From UBA6901 sp035256085 (GTDB lineage: Bacteria > Pseudomonadota > Gammaproteobacteria > Acidiferrobacterales > UBA6901): a stretch of 5,867 nucleotides of DNA. Shown in pieces: positions 1-5,652 of this stretch. The notes beneath the pieces were generated by a model that saw nothing but the letters and a program-made list of their open reading frames with translations, was not told the DNA's origin and searched no databases. The position numbers and the translations under genes were made by a program. Where the stretch lies: the NCBI GenBank assembly GCA_035256085.1, contig DATEYP010000250.1, positions 1 through 5,867 on the forward strand, given 5' to 3'. Position 1 is the first letter of the stretch, and each line of letters starts with the position of its first letter.

Positions 1-824
1 CGGCGCGCGTGGCGGCGGCGCAATTCGGCGAGGAACGGGTGAGTGTGCGACTGGAAGACGGCCGCGAACTTAAGACGCAGCTGCTGATGGGCGCCGATGG
101 CGCCGATTCGCGGGTGCGGCGCGCGGCCGGCATCGACTGGATGCGCCATGACCTCGGGCAGTCAGCGATTGTCGCGGTGGTGCAGACGAAACAACCGCAC
201 GCCCACACCGCCTGGCAGCACTTTCTGGCAACCGGGCCGCTGGCGTTTCTGCCACTCGCCAATCCGCAGCAGGTTTCCATTGTGTGGTCCGCGGACACGG
301 CGCGCGCCGTTGAACTGATGCATCTGGACACTGCCGCCTTCAATGCCGAGTTGCAGACGGCATTTGGCGATCAGCTCGGCAATGTGCAGCTCGCCAGCAA
401 GCGCGCCGCCATTCCGCTGGCGCTGGGTTTTGCACGCGACTACACCAGCCATCGTGTCGCATTAATCGGCGATGCCGCGCACACCGTGCATCCGCTCGCC
501 GGCCAGGGTGTGAACCTCGGTATTCTGGATGCGGCGACTCTCGCCGAGATCCTGCTCGCCGCGGCCGGGAAGAAGCGTGATTTGGGTACGCAGGCTCTGC
601 TGCGCCGCTATGAGCGCGCGCGCAAGGGTGCGGATATGAGCATGCAGGCCGTGACCGGCGGTTTTCGATATCTGTTCGGCAGTCGTTTCCCGGGTCTACG
701 CGCATTGCGCGATGCCGGTCTGCGGACGACCGAACAGTTGCCGCCGCTCAAGGATTATTTCATGCGCCGCGCCAGCGGTCTGACAGGCGAGCTGCCGCGA
801 CTCGCGCAGCGTGTGCAACGGTAG
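1..824 (+). CDS. Ubiquinone-biosynthesis FAD-dependent hydroxylase (UbiH/UbiF/VisC/COQ6 family), C-terminal part
   Basis: The reading frame is open from the left edge (first full codon at base 3) to a TAG stop, giving about 273 residues. Family members are usually about 390-400 residues, so roughly 120 N-terminal residues, including the Rossmann GxGxxG FAD site, lie outside the window. Two class A flavoprotein monooxygenase signatures are visible. The DG motif GADGADSRVR is at bases 90-119. The second FAD-binding motif, GDAAHTVHPL followed by GQGVNLGILDA, is at bases 468-533. The family hydroxylates the aromatic ring of ubiquinone precursors at the cytoplasmic face of the inner membrane, using FAD, NAD(P)H and O2. 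The tail, with its LPPLKDYFMRRASGL segment, looks more like UbiI/VisC (C5 hydroxylase) than UbiF, but I cannot separate UbiH, UbiI and UbiF with confidence and give no symbol. No convincing terminator follows the stop. The family call is secure; the ring position is not. Confidence 0.93.
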   Translation, partial: ARVAAAQFGEERVSVRLEDGRELKTQLLMGADGADSRVRRAAGIDWMRHDLGQSAIVAVVQTKQPHAHTAWQHFLATGPLAFLPLANPQQVSIVWSADTARAVELMHLDTAAFNAELQTAFGDQLGNVQLASKRAAIPLALGFARDYTSHRVALIGDAAHTVHPLAGQGVNLGILDAATLAEILLAAAGKKRDLGTQALLRRYERARKGADMSMQAVTGGFRYLFGSRFPGLRALRDAGLRTTEQLPPLKDYFMRRASGLTGELPRLAQRVQR

Positions 825-942
825 ACGTGCTGCAACTGCATTCGGGGCCACTGCTAACGCAAGCGATGAGAGACCAGAGCAATTCCCGGAGCGAAAGAGC
901 CTGTTTCGCTTGATGGTCGAAACGGACCGACTAACGGTTCAG

Positions 943-1042
943 GCATTCGCTTCACGCGCAACATCACCCTGGCCAGTGTCACAACGACTCGCACAAGTCG
1001 AATGTCGAGCCGCCGTCTCAATCCTGGTCTCGAAGCGAATGC
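943..1042. repeat. Perfect 11-nt long-range inverted repeat
   Basis: GCATTCGCTTC at 943-953 is exactly complementary, in reverse, to GAAGCGAATGC at 1032-1042, with 78 nt between the arms. The intervening sequence contains the self-complementary CTGGCCAG (969-976) and the 5-bp hairpin CGACT/AGTCG (985-1000). The right arm overlaps the local hairpin at 1023-1056, so in RNA the two foldings would compete. No protein-coding explanation was found. Whether it is functional is unknown. Confidence 0.5.
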
Positions 1043-1242
1043 GGAGCTTGACCAGGGGTAGTCCAGGTTGTGTCCATGCTGATTACTCCAGTCTGCTCCC
1101 GCGAAGTTGCGACGGAGCAGGATTCGCACGGAGTGAACCCCAGAACTGGATCAGTTGTGCATGAAAACTTACACCGAACGGCGTCGTGCAGCTTTTGGGA
1201 GATCAGTTCCAGATAAATCAACAAGTTACTTAAGTGCGGCTG

Positions 1243-1272
1243 GCGACAATCCTAAGCTAGGCTAAGCATAAA
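1243..1272 (+). promoter_or_regulatory. Weak sigma70-like promoter candidate for the lipoprotein/GGDEF-EAL operon
   Basis: GCGACA (1243-1248, four of six matches to TTGACA) is followed after 18 nt by CATAAA (1267-1272, four of six matches to TATAAT). It lies in the AT-rich part of the gap, about 100 nt upstream of the lipoprotein start. An alternative -10 is TATATA at 1276-1281, but it has no good -35. Both are weak matches and the true start site is uncertain. Confidence 0.25.
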
Positions 1273-1336
1273 AAGTATATATCGTGTCCGACAGTACTTT
1301 TGCCAGGGGATGGTCGATTACGTTGAAAAGCCTAAG

Positions 1337-1348
1337 TAGATTAATCTA
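1337..1348. promoter_or_regulatory. 12-bp perfect palindrome, possible operator
   Basis: TAGATTAATCTA is fully self-complementary and ends 25 nt before the lipoprotein ATG. One further matching pair follows after a mismatch (A1335/T1350). Its two-fold symmetry and place between the candidate promoter and the start codon suit a dimeric regulator site. An AT-rich palindrome of this length can also arise by chance, and no regulator family is implied. Confidence 0.3.
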
Positions 1349-1373
1349 ATCCGACCAGAGAGAAAGTGGCCCC

Positions 1374-2312
1374 ATGGCATCGAAGGACAAGCCGCGCACG
1401 CGGTTACGGGATTTTGTCTGCATGCTGGGTGTGGCGCTCCTGCTGTCTGGATGCAGCTGGCTGCGGGAGGCATCCGGATTTCGAGCGGTATCCGGACTTG
1501 ACGTAATCCTGAGCGACAATACCTCGGCCTACACGGAGGTGGCACGTGAGCTCACACGCCAACACGATAGTCGTGTCGAGATCTTCCGGATCGACGGCGA
1601 CAGCGCTCGCTCGCTTGAAGTGCAGAAACGCGTCCAGCAGTCGGACAGGACCGTTGTGGTGGCGGTGGGGCTCGCGGCGGCCCAGTTGGCGACCCGTCTC
1701 GTCAACAAACAGGTCATCTTCTGTCAGGTCTTCAACTACGAGGATGCGCGTTTGCTCGCGGCCGGTATGAGGGGGGTCAGCGCGACGCCGCCCGTGGCCG
1801 AGCAATTCCGCTACTGGAAACGTCTCTATCCGCCTCTAAAAGATATCGGTGTGGTGACGGGTACGGGATTGCGCGCGCTCCTGGCCGAAGCACAGGTCGC
1901 CGCCCGCGAGCAAAATATCAAGCTCGTGCATGCCGAGGTCCGTACTGACAAGGAGATGCTGCGCGCTTACAAACAGATGGCGCCGAAGGTTCGGGGATTC
2001 TGGCTGTTGCCGGACAACCGAATTCTCAGCCGCGAGTCGGTGCGCGACCTGCTGGCGTTTAGCGCGAAACAAGGTAAACAAGTACTCGTTTTTACGCCGG
2101 AGCTGCTGAGTTCCGGCGCGCTCTTGAGCGCGGAGAGCGATCCGGCAGATGTGGCTGGCAGGGTGCTGAGCATCATCGGGTCGACGAACCGCGCCGAGCA
2201 GGCCCCGGTCCTGCCGCTGTCCCGGACACGCATTCGCATCAGTGTGGATATGGCGAAGTGGCTTGACCTGTCGCTCGCACCTGAACTCAGGAAGCTGGAA
2301 TATGTTCCGTGA
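1374..2312 (+). CDS. Lipoprotein of the ABC-type substrate-binding (ABC_sub_bind-like) family, probable sensory partner of the GGDEF-EAL protein
   Basis: This is a 312-residue protein. The start was chosen because the N-terminus is a textbook lipoprotein signal: a basic n-region (KDKPRTRLR), a hydrophobic core and lipobox LLSGC with the acylated cysteine at residue 27. Ser follows the cysteine and there is no Asp at +2, which suggests outer-membrane sorting if the E. coli Lol rule applies. A purine-rich, weak SD (AGAGAGAAAG, 1357-1366) precedes it. The mature part alternates strands and helices like a periplasmic binding protein: VILSDNTSAYTEVA near residues 44-57, a repeated lobe start KDIGVVTG near 156-163, and a late FTPELLSSGALLS segment near 240-252. 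That pattern resembles the uncharacterised ABC substrate-binding family (PF04392-like), from memory rather than a search. No ABC permease or ATPase gene is adjacent. Instead the gene overlaps a membrane GGDEF-EAL gene by 11 nt, so a sensory rather than transport role is inferred. The ligand is unknown. Confidence 0.85.
   Translation: MASKDKPRTRLRDFVCMLGVALLLSGCSWLREASGFRAVSGLDVILSDNTSAYTEVARELTRQHDSRVEIFRIDGDSARSLEVQKRVQQSDRTVVVAVGLAAAQLATRLVNKQVIFCQVFNYEDARLLAAGMRGVSATPPVAEQFRYWKRLYPPLKDIGVVTGTGLRALLAEAQVAAREQNIKLVHAEVRTDKEMLRAYKQMAPKVRGFWLLPDNRILSRESVRDLLAFSAKQGKQVLVFTPELLSSGALLSAESDPADVAGRVLSIIGSTNRAEQAPVLPLSRTRIRISVDMAKWLDLSLAPELRKLEYVP
2289..2294 (+). promoter_or_regulatory. Shine-Dalgarno that fixes the GGDEF-EAL start
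   Basis: AGGAAG lies inside the lipoprotein coding sequence, 7 nt before ATG 2302. The same frame extends upstream to an ATG at 2242, but that start has no comparable site and would push the overlap to 71 nt. The arrangement suggests translational coupling to the upstream gene. Confidence 0.65.
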
Positions 2313-4461
2313 CCGAACGGCTCTGACGCGAATGTGGGTCGCCTGGCCTGCCCGTCTGCCGTACATATGGCGGTGGTGGCGCAAGCCCAGCTCTCCACCG
2401 AGCCTGGCCGGCAGGATTCTCGGCATGTTGCTGCTTGGAATGCTGGTGATTTACCTGATCGCCAACATTGGGTTGTGGTGGGCTTCGACGCGACTGCTGG
2501 ACAACAACCTCAGGAAACAGGCAGTGCAGTGGGTCGCGGAGCTGGATGAGCTCGGCACTCTGCACTATGTCTTTAGAAACCAGCCGCATCTGGCTGTCAT
2601 CGACCAACGTCTGAAAAATTTCCCGGAAATCCTCTTTGTTCGCTACTACGACAGCCAGGGCCGGCGAGTGATCGCGCAGTATGGGTCGCCCCCGCCGGAG
2701 GCAGCGCCCAGCCTCTCGGAGGAACAGATGCACGCGGCCCAGAAGCCGTCCGAGTCTGACGCCCCCTATCCGATGACTCGCGAAACGGCTGGGTCGGGCC
2801 CGCCGTATCTGCGGATCATTGCGCCGCTGCGGGTGAACTCCATCGCCAGAGACGGTGCCGCCGGATTCCGGTTCGAGGGCGCAGGCCGCGAGCGCGTGCG
2901 CGTGGTCGGTTATATCGAGCTCGGGCTCAACGCGGCGTACTACAGTCGAGAGTTCAACAAGAGCATGGCGTTGGGCAGCGGGTTGGTCGCGCTCCTGTTG
3001 CTGCTGACCCTGCTGGCCGGTCACTGGCTGGTGCGCCACTGGCTGGCGCCGCTGGTGGCGCTGCGTGTGCCGCTTGAGCGGCTGGCCAATGGCGATACCA
3101 GTGTTCGGGTGGAGAGCAGTGGAGGGCACGCGGAGATCACGGCCATTAGCGAGGCGGTCAAGCAACTGCAGCGACTCGCCGAGCACGACCCGTTGACCGG
3201 ACTGGTGAACCGTGCCCGGTTCGCGCGTATCCTGGAGATGGAAATCGTTCGCCGGAGCGAAAGTCACGCTCAGAGTGCGTTGTATTTCGTTGACCTCGAT
3301 CAGTTCAAGTATGTGAACGATACACTTGGGCATGCGATAGGTGACCGGGTGCTCGTCCAGGTAGCCGACGTACTGCGCCGGCGGTTGCGCGAGATCGATG
3401 TGGTCGCGCGTTTCGGCGGCGACGAGTTCATGGTGCTGGCGCGTGATGTATCGGCGTCACAGGCGGCGGAGATCGCTAATTCCATCACTCACCTGGTCCG
3501 GAATGAGCGCATCGTTGACGGCGACCGCGTCTTCAACACCAGCTGCAGTATCGGGGTCACGATGATGGACGGCGCGCGCTATTCGGTCGGGGAGTTGTTG
3601 GCACAGGCGGATATGGCTTGTTATGCGGCCAAGTCGCGCGGACGCAATACCTTCCATTTCTATGAGCCGAGTGACCTGGAAACGCAGCGTATGAGCACTG
3701 AGCTCAACCAGTCACAGCTTATCAAGGAGGCCTTCCGCGAAAACGGTTTCCGTATGCATTATCAACCGATCGTCGGATTGGGGCGGCCGAAACAGATATA
3801 TTATGAGGTGCTGTTGCGGATGCAGAACCAGGAACAAGATCTGGTTCTGCCGTCCGAATTTCTGCCGGCGGCCGATCGCTTCGGTCTGATGGTGGACATC
3901 GACCGCTGGGTCATCGAGCACGCGCTAGGCGCACTCGCACAGTTCCGTCGCGATGGACACAACATCGGGTTTACGGTGAACCTTTCCGGTCAGAGTTTTG
4001 AGGAACCCTCGCTGCTCGATTTCATCCAGAATCATCTGTGGCGCAATGGCCTTGCCGGTAAGGATGTGATCTTCGAGATTACCGAGCAATCCGCCGTGCG
4101 ATACATGGACAAGGCTCAGCGCCTGATCCAGGGGCTTGTGGATATTGGCTGTCGGTTTGCGCTGGATGACTTCGGCGCCGGCTTCAGCTCGTTCGGGTAC
4201 CTGAAGCATCTGCCGGTGGATATCATCAAGATCGACGGAACTTTCGTGCAGCACATGGCCGATGACGTGCTCGATCAGGCGATGGTGCGATCGATCATCG
4301 ATGTGGCGCATACCCTCGGTAAGCTTACGGTGGCGGAGTCCGTGGAGGACGCTCGCACACTGAACCTGGTGCGCGCCGCGGGCGCGGATTTTGCGCAGGG
4401 GAATTACCTCGGAAAACCGTCGGAAAAATTGCTCGCGTCGTCGCAATCCGTGGTGGCGTAG
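2302..4461 (+). CDS. Membrane-bound GGDEF-EAL cyclic-di-GMP enzyme with periplasmic sensor domain
   Basis: The 719-residue protein synthesises and/or degrades c-di-GMP at the inner membrane. Order of parts: TM1 about 39-61; periplasmic domain about 62-221 of no type I recognise; TM2 about 222-244; HAMP-like linker about 245-292; GGDEF about 294-455; EAL about 475-712. The GGDEF domain looks fully active: HDPLTGLVNR at 295-304, metal-binding D331/D333 in VDLDQFK, intact GGDEF at 372-376, and the inhibitory RxxD I-site (REID, 363-366) at canonical spacing. The EAL domain has EVL (502-504) in place of EAL but keeps the expected catalytic set: E502, N560 (VNLS), E595 (FEITE), D622/D623 (DDFGAG), K643 and D645 (KID), E679 (VAESVE) and Q699 (AQG). 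It is probably co-transcribed and translationally coupled with the lipoprotein gene, which may set its activity from the periplasm. Whether net activity is synthesis or hydrolysis cannot be read from sequence. Confidence 0.96.
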   Translation: MFRDRTALTRMWVAWPARLPYIWRWWRKPSSPPSLAGRILGMLLLGMLVIYLIANIGLWWASTRLLDNNLRKQAVQWVAELDELGTLHYVFRNQPHLAVIDQRLKNFPEILFVRYYDSQGRRVIAQYGSPPPEAAPSLSEEQMHAAQKPSESDAPYPMTRETAGSGPPYLRIIAPLRVNSIARDGAAGFRFEGAGRERVRVVGYIELGLNAAYYSREFNKSMALGSGLVALLLLLTLLAGHWLVRHWLAPLVALRVPLERLANGDTSVRVESSGGHAEITAISEAVKQLQRLAEHDPLTGLVNRARFARILEMEIVRRSESHAQSALYFVDLDQFKYVNDTLGHAIGDRVLVQVADVLRRRLREIDVVARFGGDEFMVLARDVSASQAAEIANSITHLVRNERIVDGDRVFNTSCSIGVTMMDGARYSVGELLAQADMACYAAKSRGRNTFHFYEPSDLETQRMSTELNQSQLIKEAFRENGFRMHYQPIVGLGRPKQIYYEVLLRMQNQEQDLVLPSEFLPAADRFGLMVDIDRWVIEHALGALAQFRRDGHNIGFTVNLSGQSFEEPSLLDFIQNHLWRNGLAGKDVIFEITEQSAVRYMDKAQRLIQGLVDIGCRFALDDFGAGFSSFGYLKHLPVDIIKIDGTFVQHMADDVLDQAMVRSIIDVAHTLGKLTVAESVEDARTLNLVRAAGADFAQGNYLGKPSEKLLASSQSVVA

Positions 4462-4493
4462 CGCCGTGCGGGTGTTGTTCCTGACGAATTGTT

Positions 4494-4516
4494 ATTCCCT
4501 GTTGCAGGGAATTTTT
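4494..4516 (+). terminator. Intrinsic terminator of the lipoprotein/GGDEF-EAL operon
   Basis: An 8-bp perfect stem (ATTCCCTG/CAGGGAAT) with loop TTG is followed directly by TTTT, 32 nt after the GGDEF-EAL stop codon. It has the standard Rho-independent form. Confidence 0.85.
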
Positions 4517-4518
4517 CC

Positions 4519-4560
4519 GGCAGAGAATGGTTCGCCTAAGACTGGCTCCTCTGCCATTTT
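4519..4560 (+). terminator. Possible second, tandem terminator
   Basis: GGCAGAG (4519-4525) pairs with CTCTGCC (4549-4555) around a 23-nt loop that can itself form a small GCC/GGC stem. It is followed by A and four T residues. The long loop makes it weaker than the hairpin just upstream; it could act as a back-up that insulates the SRP RNA gene. Confidence 0.4.
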
Positions 4561-4591
4561 CCTGCCCCCAGTTTCCTCTTCGATTCACACA

Positions 4592-4619
4592 TTTACCCAC
4601 ACCGGCACACAGGTAAACT
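4592..4619 (+). promoter_or_regulatory. Candidate promoter of the SRP RNA gene
   Basis: TTTACC (4592-4597) and TAAACT (4614-4619) are each four-of-six matches to -35 and -10, separated by 16 nt and followed by a GC-rich discriminator (GGCGGGC). Transcription would begin near 4625, about 30 nt before the predicted mature RNA. That fits a 5' leader removed by RNase P, as for E. coli 4.5S RNA. The alternative -10 GATTAT (4639-4644) would start the RNA directly at about 4652 but lacks a good -35. Confidence 0.35.
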
Positions 4620-4653
4620 GGCGGGCTACGACAACGCCGATTATGGCGGCGAA

Positions 4654-4744
4654 GGCCGGCTCCTCTTGCGTCGAAGGGTTGTGCACCCGATCAGGTCCGG
4701 AAGGAAGCAGCCGCAGCAGCCATTTCGGGTGCGAGGGAGCGGCC
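4654..4744 (+). ncRNA. ffs: Signal recognition particle RNA, 4.5S type
   Basis: The invariant Ffh-binding core GGTCCGGAAGGAAGCAGCC, with its GGAA tetraloop, is at 4694-4712. Flanking arms fold into the expected rod. GCACCCGA (4683-4690) pairs with TCGGGTGC (4725-4732). The terminal stem GGCCG...CTCC (4654-4663) pairs with GGAGCGGCC (4736-4744), with one bulged base. The length of about 91 nt and the lack of an Alu domain match the short bacterial form. With Ffh and FtsY this RNA targets inner-membrane and some secreted proteins co-translationally. Exact ends are inferred from the terminal stem. A terminator hairpin follows 3 nt later. An overlapping 136-codon open frame is a chance frame. Confidence 0.95.
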
Positions 4745-4747
4745 GAC

Positions 4748-4770
4748 TCGAACTGCAATCAGTTCGATTT
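4748..4770 (+). terminator. Terminator of the SRP RNA gene
   Basis: TCGAACTG (4748-4755) and CAGTTCGA (4760-4767) form a perfect 8-bp stem with loop CAAT, followed by TTT. The T tract is short, but the place just after the SRP RNA terminal stem supports the call. Confidence 0.65.
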
Positions 4771-5010
4771 CAGGTCAAAGATGCTGAGTAAGCGTCATTA
4801 GCTTCGTCGGCACAGGAACATCCGCCGAGGGACCGCTCGGTCCAAGGACTGGGATGGGCCGGAACGCGCAGGTCAGGTAGCGGGTTTTTGAGGGAGGTTG
4901 GCAGAATACCTCAAGCTGTCGCGGCGAACGCAGGGCGATCGGCTGCTCGAAGGATCATGGACTCAAGAAAATACGGCGTTTATTCTTCCTATACCCATTG
5001 AGTGTCTGCA
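4771..5010. other. 240-bp non-coding gap between ffs and the methyltransferase gene
   Basis: No convincing gene was found. The gap contains a GGACC-GCTC-GGTCC hairpin (4830-4843), a longer CCGCT/AGCGG pairing (4833-4837 with 4879-4883) ending in TTTTT at 4885-4889, and a GAGGT/ACCTC hairpin (4894-4898 with 4908-4912). A 14-codon frame, ATG 4957 to TGA 5001 (MDSRKYGVYSSYTH), ends directly before the GTG at 5002. Its GAAGGA is only 2 nt from the ATG, too close for a normal ribosome binding site. Confidence 0.45.
4958..4986 (+). promoter_or_regulatory. Possible promoter of the methyltransferase gene
   Basis: TGGACT (4958-4963) and TATTCT (4981-4986) are each four-of-six matches to the -35 and -10 hexamers, with an ideal 17-nt spacer. 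Transcription would start near 4993 and give a leader of under 20 nt without a clear Shine-Dalgarno. Weak evidence. Confidence 0.25.
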
Positions 5011-5622
5011 ATGTCTACGGACTTCTGGAATTCTCGATACGCAGAACCTGGTTACGCCTACGGTACCGAGCCGAATGCGTTCCTGGTGGCTCAGAAAAAA
5101 TATCTCAAGCCCGGCGGGAAAGCGCTGGCGGTGGCCGACGGCGAGGGACGCAACGGTGTGTGGCTGGCACAACAGGGGCTGGACGTGCTGTCGGTGGACG
5201 CCTCGGAGGTCGGGCTGCGCAAGACGCAGGAGCTGGCTGCGGAGCGTGGCGTTGCGGTGCGTACCAAGAAGGCCGATCTCACAATCTGGCAGTGGCCCGA
5301 GCAGAAGTTCGACGTCGTGGCCGCGATCTTTATCCACTTTCCACCCGAGGTGCGCGCGCACATGCACAGGCGCATGTTCGGTGCGCTCAAGCCCGGCGGC
5401 GTCCTGATTCTCGAAGCATTCACGCCCGAGCAGCTCACGTACAAGAGCGGCGGGCCGCCGGTGGCGGAGATGCTGTATACCGCCGACATGCTGCGCATCG
5501 ACTTTGCCGGTGGCGAGATCCTGCTGATCGAGGAGCTTGTCACCGAACTCGCGGAGGGAAAATACCATCGCGGGCCAGGAGCAGCGGTGCGTCTGGTACT
5601 GCGACGTCCAGGGACGGACTAG
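5011..5622 (+). CDS. Class I SAM-dependent methyltransferase, small stand-alone
   Basis: The 203-residue protein opens with STDFWNSRYAEPGYAYGTEP, a start typical of small stand-alone SAM methyltransferases (TehB-like/Methyltransf_25 group). Motif I is VADGEGRNG at 41-49, the SAM-binding glycine loop. Asp63 in VLSVDAS is the acidic residue expected to bind the SAM ribose. ADLTIWQWPEQKFDVV near 88-103 is the motif II/III region, and LKPGG at 126-130 precedes strand VLILEAF. Length and motifs suggest a complete single domain acting on a small molecule in the cytoplasm. The substrate is unknown; tellurite or thiopurine-type roles are guesses. ATG 5011 was chosen over in-frame GTG 5002 because the protein then begins right before the conserved FWN segment. 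Neither start has a good ribosome binding site. The last codons and the TAG stop lie inside a 26-nt direct repeat. Confidence 0.88.
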   Translation: MSTDFWNSRYAEPGYAYGTEPNAFLVAQKKYLKPGGKALAVADGEGRNGVWLAQQGLDVLSVDASEVGLRKTQELAAERGVAVRTKKADLTIWQWPEQKFDVVAAIFIHFPPEVRAHMHRRMFGALKPGGVLILEAFTPEQLTYKSGGPPVAEMLYTADMLRIDFAGGEILLIEELVTELAEGKYHRGPGAAVRLVLRRPGTD

Positions 5623-5627
5623 TGCCG
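5602..5627 (+). repeat. 26-nt direct repeat, copy 1 (spans the methyltransferase stop)
   Basis: It begins CGACGTCCAGGGA and ends GGACTAGTGCCG, and matches the copy at 5653-5678 at 25 of 26 positions (C5615 versus G5666). The TAG at 5620-5622 is the methyltransferase stop, so this copy encodes the final residues RPGTD. Confidence 0.9.
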
Positions 5628-5652
5628 CGGGAGCCAGGAAGGCGGGAGCGGC

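Larger units (their letters stand above)
825..1373. other. 549-bp non-coding region with many inverted repeats
   Basis: No recognisable gene lies here. Open frames of 68-117 codons exist on both strands, but they overlap one another, have arginine- and serine-rich shadow composition, lack good ribosome binding sites and match no family I know. The left part (872-1134) contains several hairpins. The main ones are 872-876/914-918 enclosing 890-896/904-910, 985-989/996-1000, 1023-1028/1051-1056 enclosing 1033-1036/1046-1049, and 1085-1089/1130-1134 enclosing 1093-1099/1114-1120. The octamer GATCAGTT occurs twice, at 1149 and 1201. The first copy sits in a small hairpin, AACTG-GAT-CAGTT, at 1144-1156. 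From about 1160 the sequence becomes more AT-rich and probably carries the control region of the downstream operon. The left part could be a structured RNA, the remnant of a lost gene, or a long untranslated leader. Confidence 0.6.

Noticed and set aside
872..1134. c-di-GMP (GEMM) riboswitch upstream of the c-di-GMP operon
   Set aside because: I looked for the conserved GEMM core and tetraloop-receptor segments and did not find them; the hairpins here do not match that layout.
811..1164. 117-codon plus-strand open frame overlapping the hydroxylase end
   Set aside because: Arginine/serine-rich shadow composition, starts inside the hydroxylase gene, no ribosome binding site and no recognisable motif.
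1018..1224. 68-codon minus-strand open frame in the gap
   Set aside because: No family resemblance, no ribosome binding site, and it overlaps the inverted-repeat region; length is within chance for this composition.
2242..2301. Longer N-terminus for the GGDEF-EAL protein starting at ATG 2242
   Set aside because: It would overlap the lipoprotein gene by 71 nt and has no good ribosome binding site; AGGAAG is placed correctly for ATG 2302.
2287..3333. 348-codon minus-strand open frame opposite the GGDEF-EAL gene
   Set aside because: Long antisense frames are common in GC-rich genes. Composition is rich in Arg, Gln and His with no domain, while the plus strand encodes clear TM and GGDEF motifs.
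4391..4801. 136-codon plus-strand frame across the SRP RNA
   Set aside because: It overlaps the 3' end of the GGDEF-EAL gene, crosses two terminators and the SRP RNA, and has no protein signature.
4898..5407. 169-codon plus-strand frame starting at TTG 4898 after GGGAGG
   Set aside because: The purine tract directly abuts the TTG with no spacing, and the frame runs as an Arg/Ser/Cys-rich shadow through the methyltransferase gene.
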